A stretch of 64,000 nt of DNA from NCBI GenBank assembly GCA_963739335.1, contig CAVUAC010000089.1:3831-67830 (forward strand), given 5' to 3'. The notes beneath the pieces were generated by a model. It did not search any database. It was not told where the DNA came from and saw only the letters and a program-made list of their open reading frames with translations. Source of the DNA: UBA9647 sp963739335 (GTDB lineage Bacteria; Bacteroidota; Ignavibacteria; UBA10030). The stretch's first letter is position 1, and every line of letters begins with the position of its first letter. Positions 57,962 through 64,000 of the stretch are shown one piece after another. Made by a program: the position numbers and the translations under genes.

Positions 57962-59653
57962 TTACCAGAAGATAATGTTGACGGCGATAAAAATCGCAAA
58001 GACGACGCCCGCCCAGAATATCGAACGTTTGTAGAAGGGATACTGACCCTCCGAGGGAATTTTCGTCAGGCCGTACACCAATCCTTCGAGCTCATTGTCC
58101 GGTTTGGGCTTGGTCACAAGGCTGACCACCACGGTGACGGTCACGCAGATGACCCAGCTCCAGAGGGCGCGGTACATGTTTTCGGCCATGTCCTTGGCAT
58201 AGCTGGAGAGCGCAATAATCTTCAAGGCGCCGGGATCGAGCTTGACCCAGGCCCACATGCTGATAGACGATGCGGTCCCCGCCAAAAGCCCCCAGAATCC
58301 GCCCGCGGGAGTGGTCCGCTTCCACAGCATTCCCAAAACCACGGTTCCGAACAAGGGCGCAATGAAAAAACTGAAAAGCGCCTGGACGTAATCCATGATG
58401 CTCTTGAATTCCATCACCACGTATGCTGTTCCGATGCTGATCAATACGCCCAGGATGGTGCACCAGCGCCCGATTTTCACATAATGGGCATCCGACTTGT
58501 TTTTGGCGATAGGCCGGTAGATGTCGTAAGTCCACACGGTGGCGAAGGCGCTGACGTTGCCGGCCATGCCGGACATGAATCCCGCGATGAGGGCGGTGAT
58601 GCCAAGGCCCAGCAGACCTGGCCCGCAGTAGCGCCCGAGCATCAACGGCAGCACTTCGTTGTAGCTGTGACCCCCTGTGGCGATGGCTTCGGTTTCGCCG
58701 ACGAGCTTGAAGGGCAGAAGCCCCAGGGCTAACAATCCGGGCAGGATCACAATGAACGGAACCGCCATTTTGAATACAGATCCGATGATCGGCGCCAGTT
58801 TGGCGGAGCGCAGGTTCTTGGCAGCCATCACCCGCTGGACCACGAGGAAGTCGGTCGTCCAATACCCCATGGAAATGATCGCGCCGAGACCGATCACGAT
58901 CCCGGTCCAATGGATGCCCATGGGATTGTCCGAGAAAGAGCCCATGGTGCTCCATAGGTGCGTGTAGTCGCCGCCAGGAAAATTCGCATGAATGCGCGCC
59001 ACGAGGCCGCTCCATCCGCCGGCTTCGATGAGCCCGATGATCGGAATCAGAAGCGAGCCGAGCCAGATCAGGAAGAATTGAAGCACCTCGTTGAATATGG
59101 CGGAAAGCAGTCCGCCGAGTACGACGTAGATAGCCACGGTGAGCGAGGACACCCAGATGCTGAAATGGATGTCCCATCCCAAAACCACTTTCATGACCAG
59201 CGCCATGGAATACATGTTGATGCCGCTCATGAACACGGTCATGAAGCCGAAGGAAACGGCCGAAAGCGAACGCGCTGCCTCGCCGTATCTCAGCTTCAAA
59301 TACCCGGGCACCGAATGGGTTTTGGAAATGTAATAGAAAGGCATCATGACAACGGCAAGGAACAGCATGGCTGGAATCGCGCCGACCCAGTACCAATGGG
59401 TGGCGAGAATGCCGTACTGATAGGCGGCCGCCGCCCATCCCATGAGCTCCAAAGCTCCAAGGTTCGCGGCGACGAAACTCAGACCCGCCACCCAGGCGGT
59501 CATTTCACGGCCCGCCATGAAAAAATCCTCGCCGGTTTTGGTGTATTTTTTCAGCAGGGCTCCGATCACCAGCACCAGCGCAAAATAAACTCCGATGATG
59601 ACCACGTCAATGGTGCTCAGCTGGAGCAGCGTGGATGAAATGCGTTCGGTCAT
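57962..59653 (-). CDS. Sodium:solute symporter (SSS family), sugar-type
   Basis: About 563 residues with roughly 14 hydrophobic segments. ATG 59653 is chosen over TTG two codons earlier. Family marks include YTKTGEDFFMAGREMTAWVA, LELMGWAAAAYQYGI and WTTDFLVVQRVMAAKNLRSA, the SSS signature region. This family co-transports Na+ with sugars, myo-inositol or other organic solutes across the inner membrane. The gene looks more GC-rich than its neighbours by eye, and long frames in other phases reflect that. It lies within a unit bounded by inverted GTTAGCTCGCAGG ends, suggesting lateral acquisition. Galactose or a related sugar as substrate is inferred from the locus. Confidence 0.9.
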   Translation of the reverse strand: MTERISSTLLQLSTIDVVIIGVYFALVLVIGALLKKYTKTGEDFFMAGREMTAWVAGLSFVAANLGALELMGWAAAAYQYGILATHWYWVGAIPAMLFLAVVMMPFYYISKTHSVPGYLKLRYGEAARSLSAVSFGFMTVFMSGINMYSMALVMKVVLGWDIHFSIWVSSLTVAIYVVLGGLLSAIFNEVLQFFLIWLGSLLIPIIGLIEAGGWSGLVARIHANFPGGDYTHLWSTMGSFSDNPMGIHWTGIVIGLGAIISMGYWTTDFLVVQRVMAAKNLRSAKLAPIIGSVFKMAVPFIVILPGLLALGLLPFKLVGETEAIATGGHSYNEVLPLMLGRYCGPGLLGLGITALIAGFMSGMAGNVSAFATVWTYDIYRPIAKNKSDAHYVKIGRWCTILGVLISIGTAYVVMEFKSIMDYVQALFSFFIAPLFGTVVLGMLWKRTTPAGGFWGLLAGTASSISMWAWVKLDPGALKIIALSSYAKDMAENMYRALWSWVICVTVTVVVSLVTKPKPDNELEGLVYGLTKIPSEGQYPFYKRSIFWAGVVFAIFIAVNIIFW

Positions 59654-59659
59654 AGGCAA

Positions 59660-60251
59660 TCCGACTCTTGATTTGTAGTTTGTGGTTTATTGAATAGGTG
59701 GATTCAAAATTGTGTCAATTTAAGCTTGTCCTGCCTAAATGTCGAGAACAATTCTTCAAAGAAAAACCGGTTGATTTTAGAAAAAGTTTGATAAACCGTC
59801 ATCTGCGCGATTTGTCTCCCCATATTCATTGAATAGCAGCCATGGAGTCCGTCGTGTACATAAGGACGTATTGTTCTGCCGGTATTCCTGACTGCTGCCA
59901 TGATCCCCTGCGAGCTAACGGATGGCCGCTAAACCCGATTCGACAGATCCCACTGATTTTCTAGCGGGATCGTGGTCGAATCGAGGATCCCGTTGTAGCG
60001 GGAGCTGCCGCACCGATAACTTTCAAAATGCGCCGAAGGCGTCCCTTCGGGATACTGTCCGAACCAAGTTCATTCTCTTCACTTTCAATTCTGCACTGCA
60101 CCTATACGACCCATGCTTAAGGTACCACGCTTGCCCGCCATGCTTTATCTTTTGGCGGGCTCATCCGTTCAGCTTGTTGAGCGTATTGTGCGAACCCCCC
60201 CTGTTATTTAGCGGGGAGCCAATGGTTAGGCGGGCGACACCCATTACGTTT
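59660..60251. other. Intergenic stretch carrying attC-like site 2
   Basis: No supported gene. The symporter promoter should lie in 59660-59900. From 59913 to 60231 the sequence is a second attC-like palindromic region. Confidence 0.55.
59913..60231 (-). repeat. attC-like palindromic site 2
   Basis: Left boundary AGCTAACGGATGGCCGCTAA, right boundary ...TTTAGCGGGGAGCCAATGGTTAGGC. The two ends pair imperfectly. The left ~110 bases closely match the left part of site 3 (GATTTTCTAGCGGGATCGTG and following). At 319 bases it is long for one attC; an internal GTTGAGC at 60176-60182 could mark a further site. GTTAGGCGGGCGAC at its right end is repeated inverted at 60827-60840. Confidence 0.5.
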
Positions 60252-60818
60252 TCAATATATCCATGGGAACATGCGCCATGTAGAACGACAGTATTCCGAA
60301 TACTCTAATCCAAAGGCCTCTGTCATCGCTCGTTCTTCAATTTGGATCCGCTCTGCAAAAGCGAAACTGATCGGCACCAAAACAACGACAATCGCTATCC
60401 AATTGGCGAGAGCCAGTGCCAGTCCAATGAACGAGAGTATTGTGCCAGAATAGGAGGGATGCCTGACAAATCGATATAGGCCTGATTTGATTACTCGTTG
60501 TCCTGATTGGATGGCCACATTTACTGTGAAATACCTCCTCAATGTTAGAATAGCTGTCCAACGAATGCCGAGCCCAACAATGATAAGAAACAGCCCAATC
60601 CAGGGGAGCAAGAAGAAGTAGTCCTGCAAGTGGCCGATGCCTGAAACTGCAAATGCAATGGCAAGTGAAAGCGAACCATAGATAGTGAGGTTGAGCCAAA
60701 CAACCGAGCCCGAATCGCGGTTCTGGTCCCGTTGCTTCGATCGCCGAAGAATGAGTAGGGCCAACTCTGATGCCATCCACACATAGCACACTAATTGTAG
60801 AAGTTCTCCGCGAGTCAT
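60252..60818 (-). CDS. Isoprenylcysteine carboxylmethyltransferase-like membrane methyltransferase
   Basis: 188 residues, mostly hydrophobic, with five or so membrane segments. The C-terminal signature of the ICMT/phospholipid methyltransferase group is clear: GLYRFVRHPSYSGTIL near residue 115 and RIQIEERAMTEAFGLEYSEY near 160, which bind S-adenosylmethionine. Bacterial members methylate lipids or small molecules; the target is unknown. The gene fills a tight unit: its ATG is 8 bases after GTTAGGCGGGCGAC (minus strand) and its stop is 13 bases before the inverse of that sequence. This is the layout of an integron gene cassette. Confidence 0.85.
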   Translation of the reverse strand: MTRGELLQLVCYVWMASELALLILRRSKQRDQNRDSGSVVWLNLTIYGSLSLAIAFAVSGIGHLQDYFFLLPWIGLFLIIVGLGIRWTAILTLRRYFTVNVAIQSGQRVIKSGLYRFVRHPSYSGTILSFIGLALALANWIAIVVVLVPISFAFAERIQIEERAMTEAFGLEYSEYCRSTWRMFPWIY

Positions 60819-60833
60819 ATCACTTGGTCGCCC

Positions 60834-61071
60834 GCCTAACGGATGGCCGCTAATCCCGCCGCTGATTTTCTAGCGGGATCGTGGTCGAATCGAGGATCCC
60901 GCTGTAGCGGGAGCTGCGGCGGCGTGAACTTTCAAAATAGTTGTACACAAAAGAAGTTCCATGTAGATTATTTTCCAAATTCACTCGACCCAAGCAAGCC
61001 ATGCTAATTACACCCGCGCTCATTCCGCTTGCCCCGACGAAGTCGGGGTCAGCTTGAGCCATTTGTTGAAT
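60834..61071 (-). repeat. attC-like palindromic site 3
   Basis: Left boundary GCCTAACGGATGGCCGCTAA (60834 onward), right boundary CAGCTTGAGCCATTTGTTGAAT ending at 61071. On the minus strand the site opens ATTCAAC followed by AAATGGCTCAAGC, the classic integron R''/L'' style, and closes with GTTAGGC. Length 238 bases. Its left ~110 bases are shared with site 2. Confidence 0.6.
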
Positions 61072-61207
61072 GACCTAAAGCAAATCTCCAGCCAAAATCC
61101 ATGAGGTAGCGTTCCCGACCCCTTGTTATTTCAACAGAAGTTCTTTCCTGACAAAAACTGTATGCAGATAAAAATATTGAAAATATAATCCAAATACGTT
61201 TTTTCAT
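61049..61207 (-). pseudogene. Truncated 5' end of a GH2 beta-galactosidase in a cassette
   Basis: A 52-codon frame from ATG 61207 encodes a signal peptide (MKKRIWIIFSIFLSAYSFCQ) and the start of a GH2 sugar-binding domain (RERYLMDFGWRFALGHSTN), then stops inside the attC-like site. It begins about 27 bases after GTTAGCA (61234-61240). The remainder of the enzyme is absent, so it cannot be active. It resembles, but is not identical to, the leader fragment at 48068-48211. Confidence 0.6.
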
Positions 61208-61240
61208 AAAATCTTCCAATTTTGTAAAATGTGTGCTAAC

Positions 61241-61908
61241 GTCCGCGTAAACGCAATTCTAATCATATACCTTTTCATCTATTTTTTCTATGTATGAGGC
61301 GATATTTGTGATCCTATTCGTTTCCATCTCGCATCCCGACCCTTGCCTAGGGCGGGGCGACCTTCCGAAGGTTGCGGGGGAAAAAACGTGAAGTCCATCG
61401 ACCACGTCCGAGGGTGGCTCAGGTGCCCGGCACCTCACAGGCAGTTCTCAGGTAGGTGCCGGGCACCTACTCCAACCCAGGCTCATCGAGATGACCGGCA
61501 CCCATGACGGCGCTCTGTGAGGTGACGGTCATCCTCCATGCACCCCCCGTACAGGTACATTCTAACCTAGAAAAGTGCACTACCTAGAACGCGGTATTTT
61601 TGGATCTGAGCTCGCAGTTAGCAGACTACAGCCTGCAGACTGTTAAAGCGTGAGGAATCTGCTCTCTAAGGACTCCGGAATGAGCGGGCAGCTGGCAGAA
61701 CATGCGTAGTCTGCACCCCGCTGTTTTGAAGCGGGGCAACTTGCAGACTATTGAATCGGCCCTCGGTAAATTGGGGAAAAAGCCGGCAGCAAGCAGGTTG
61801 CAGTATGCAGACGGTGAGGACGCCGGAGACAAGCCGAATTCTCTGGGACGCCTCCCCCCGCCGGCCAGCGTCCATTGATGCCTTGAATAAAGACCCCTCC
61901 GAAACTCG
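61241..61908. other. Intergenic, repeat-rich stretch
   Basis: No supported gene. It contains the REP-like pair at 61421-61468, a CTACCTAGAACGCGGTATTTTT segment near 61580-61605 related to 37353-37380, and repeated GCAGACTACAGCCTGCAGAC-type words at 61620-61820. A hairpin CCCCGCT...AGCGGGG lies at 61716-61736. Short frames here are not convincing. Confidence 0.55.
61421..61468. repeat. Paired REP-like palindromes
   Basis: AGGTGCCCGGCACCT (61421-61435) and its inverse AGGTGCCGGGCACCT (61454-61468), each self-complementary except for the central base, separated by 18 bases. Such pairs are the typical unit moved by REP-associated tyrosine transposases. No transposase is present in the window. 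Confidence 0.65.
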
Positions 61909-64000
61909 CTACTTCAGCAACAACATTTTCTTCATCGCGACGAATCGTCTACCCGGATCGCTCAGAGATACTGCTTCCAGTCTGCAGAAATAGAGCCCAG
62001 AGGAAGCGTTGGCATTCCACACAACCTGGTTCCAACCGGCGGATTGCTCCCCATCGATGAGATCCGCCACTGTCTGTCCAAGGGCGTTAATAATTGTCAA
62101 CCGTACGTGACTTCGTTCCGGCACTCCGTACCGTATCGTGGTCGATGGGTTAAACGGATTCGGATAGGCATCACAGAGCATGTATTCTTGGGGAATCGCG
62201 GTCAACATGCTTTCGACGCTCGTAGGAGTCGACGTGTCGACAGTGAATCCACTCGTCAATGTGGCCGTTCCTCCTCCAGGACTCGGATTCGTTACAGTAA
62301 CATCCCGTGCACCGGTCGCTGCACTGCTGCTGATCGTAATGTTGGCGGCAATCTGAGTCGCGCTGGTCACCGCTTGTGAATTGACCGTGATGTCTGCTCC
62401 AAAGCTCACCGTGGTGACACCCTGAAGGAAGTTCGTCCCGGTGAGTGTCACATTGATTCTGCTCCCCGTGCCGGCTTGCTTGATTGAGATATTGGACAAT
62501 GTCGGAGCCGGATTTGTTCCTGTTGCCGTGAAGGTCACCGGGCTCCCACTCAAGCCACTTGATGCTGCCGTTACCGTATACGTCCCTGCCTTATTCCCCA
62601 ACGTTAACACACTTGAAGCCTGTCCACTGCTGTTGGTGGTGGTTGCAGCGGTGCTCAATGATTGTCCTGTTGCTCCAGTCGGCGTGGAGGCAATAGCAAA
62701 GTTAACACTCACACCCGATACAGGATTGCCTCCTGCATCCGTCACCGTGACCACAAATGGATTCGAAAGAGCAGTACTGATCACCGCCGTCTGACTGTTC
62801 CCTGAGGCCAGGGCTATCGTTGTCGCTGCACCGGCAGTCGCTGTTGATGTGAAGGTCACTGGGCTCCCACTCAAGCCACTGGATGCTGCCGTTACCGTGT
62901 ACGTCCCTGCCTTATCCCCTAACGTTAACACACTTGAAGCCTGTCCACTGCTGTTGGTGGTGGTCGTAGCAGTGCTCAACGACTGTCCTGTTGCTCCAGT
63001 CGGCGTGGAGGCAATAGCAAAGCTGACACTCACACCTGAGACTGGATTACCTCCCGCATCCGTCACCGTGACGACAAGTGGATTGGAAAGAGCAGGACTG
63101 ATCGCAGCCGTCTGACTGTTGCCTGAGACCAGGGCAATCGTTGCCGCTGCCCCGGCAGTCGCAGCTGCCGCGAAGGTCACTGGGCTCCCACTCAAGCCAC
63201 TCGATGCTGCCGTTACCGTATACGTCCCTGCCTTATTCCCCAACGTTAACACACTTGAAGCCTGTCCACTGCTGTTGGTGGTGGTTGCAGCGGTGCTCAA
63301 TGATTGTCCTGTTGCTCCAGTCGGCGTGGAGGCAATAGCAAAGTTAACACTCACACCCGATACAGGGTGGCCTCCCGCATCCGTCACCGTGACCACAAAT
63401 GGATTCGAAAGAGCAGGACCGATCGCAGCCGCCTGACTGTTGCCTGAGGCCAGGGCAATCGTTGTCGCTGGACCAGTGACCATTTCTGACAACGGCCGTC
63501 TCCAGGCACCGTCGCCATTAGTCCCGGCAAAGAGATTCGTGCCGGACCGCCACTGGCGGGGGAGACGGCAAGAGCATAGATAGGAATGCTCGTCGTCAAG
63601 CCAGTATTGACTGCGGTCCAGCTTGTGCCGTTGTTAGTGGAAAGAAAAACGCCGCCCCAAGTCCCGGCAAAGAGATTCGTGCCGGACCCGCCACTCGCGG
63701 GGGAGACGGCAAGAGACACAGACATAAGTGTTCGTCAAGCCGGCATCGACTGCAGTCCAGTTTGTGCCGTTGTTGGTGGAAACAAAGACACCGACATTAG
63801 TCCCGGCAAAGAGATTCGTGCCGGACCCGCCACTGCGGGGGAGACCGCAAGAGACCGGACAGAAATGCCCGTCGTCAAACCAGTATTGACTTCAGTCCAG
63901 CTTGTGCCGTTGTTGGTGGAAAAAAAGACGCCGCCATCTGTCCCGGCAAAGAGATTCGTGCTCGAGACGGCAAAAGACCGGACATTAGTGTTCGGAGCCG
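61909..64000 (-). CDS. T9SS-exported protein with Ig-like (Big_1) repeats, partial, several frameshifts
   Basis: Its 5' end lies beyond the window. The visible part starts with BNR-like units (GVFLSTNNGTSWTAVNTGLT). Three nearly identical Ig-like repeats of 107 residues follow (321 bases each), built like Big_1/invasin domains (VVTVTDAGGNPVSGVSVSFA, AGTYTVTAASSGLSGSPVTF). An IPT/TIG-like domain (ISIKQAGTGSRINVTLTGTN) and a T9SS sorting domain (CDAYPNPFNPSTTIRYGVPE) come last. The frame breaks near 63547, 63722 and 63835. Comparison of the repeated CGGACCCGCCACT segment shows a missing C at the first break and a missing base at the third. The protein is secreted or surface-bound and probably an adhesin. 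Confidence 0.82.

Noticed and set aside
58092..59438. A 448-codon minus-strand frame inside the sodium symporter gene
   Set aside because: It lies in another phase of a GC-rich real gene, is rich in His, Arg and Gly, and shows no membrane segments or family-like pattern.
58958..59638. Plus-strand frames opposite the sodium symporter (also 57815-58732)
   Set aside because: Antisense shadows of the GC-rich symporter; very charged composition and no recognisable motif.
59704..59901. 65-codon minus-strand frame starting 18 bases after GTTAGCT
   Set aside because: Position is attractive for a cassette gene, but the sequence shows no signal, motif or ribosome-binding site; left as upstream DNA of the symporter.

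Overview
The window looks like a chromosomal piece of a Gram-negative member of the Bacteroidota/Chlorobi lineage, most likely Ignavibacteria or a close relative. Five secreted proteins end in a type IX secretion (T9SS) sorting domain with the PNPFNP motif typical of that group. There is also a TonB-dependent receptor with a carboxypeptidase-regulatory-like N-terminus, many lipoprotein or Tat signals, and translation starts of mixed Shine-Dalgarno strength. Every confident protein-coding gene lies on the minus strand, so transcription runs from high to low coordinates. No rRNA, intact tRNA or CRISPR array was seen.

Layout by coordinate. (1) 1-13.3 kb: a sugar-oxidation cluster of five Gfo/Idh/MocA oxidoreductases (three with Tat-like leaders), a DUF1080 3-keto-glycoside hydrolase-type lipoprotein, a ThuA/HEAT protein, a TIM-barrel sugar isomerase/epimerase and an MFS transporter. 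This gene set matches the recently recognised route that breaks glycosides by oxidation at C3 rather than by classical hydrolysis. (2) 13.3-25 kb: repeat-rich intergenic DNA, an AbiEii/DUF6922 toxin-antitoxin pair, and two giant T9SS-exported repeat proteins. (3) 25.6-35.7 kb: a run of envelope and signalling genes: caspase-like protease with PEGA domains, SH3/M48 metalloprotease, CHASE2 adenylate cyclase, three LPP20/DUF4384-type proteins and a transglutaminase-like protein. (4) 36.2-37.3 kb: an IS630-type insertion sequence. (5) 37.9-55.8 kb: a galactan-use locus with GH2 beta-galactosidase, a GH5-like enzyme, GH53 galactanase, a GH35-GH53 fusion, a beta-helix T9SS protein, a TonB receptor, galactokinase and a LacI regulator. 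No SusD is seen. (6) 56.2-61.2 kb: a series of units bounded by attC-like GTTAGC palindromes, carrying a GH16 lipoprotein, a sodium:solute symporter with a small partner, a methyltransferase and a truncated GH2 leader. (7) 61.9-64 kb: a further T9SS protein, cut by the window edge.

How the genes work together: galactan would be cut outside the cell by the GH53, GH35, GH2 and GH16 enzymes. Products would enter through the TonB receptor and a sugar symporter, and galactose would be phosphorylated by GalK under LacI control.

A striking property is the number of single-base frameshifts, about 14, in otherwise well conserved genes. Either the assembly carries uncorrected indel errors or this locus is decaying. 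The galactokinase lesion is different: a deletion of roughly 50 codons at a microhomology. Coordinates of frameshifted genes are given here as whole genes with the break position stated.
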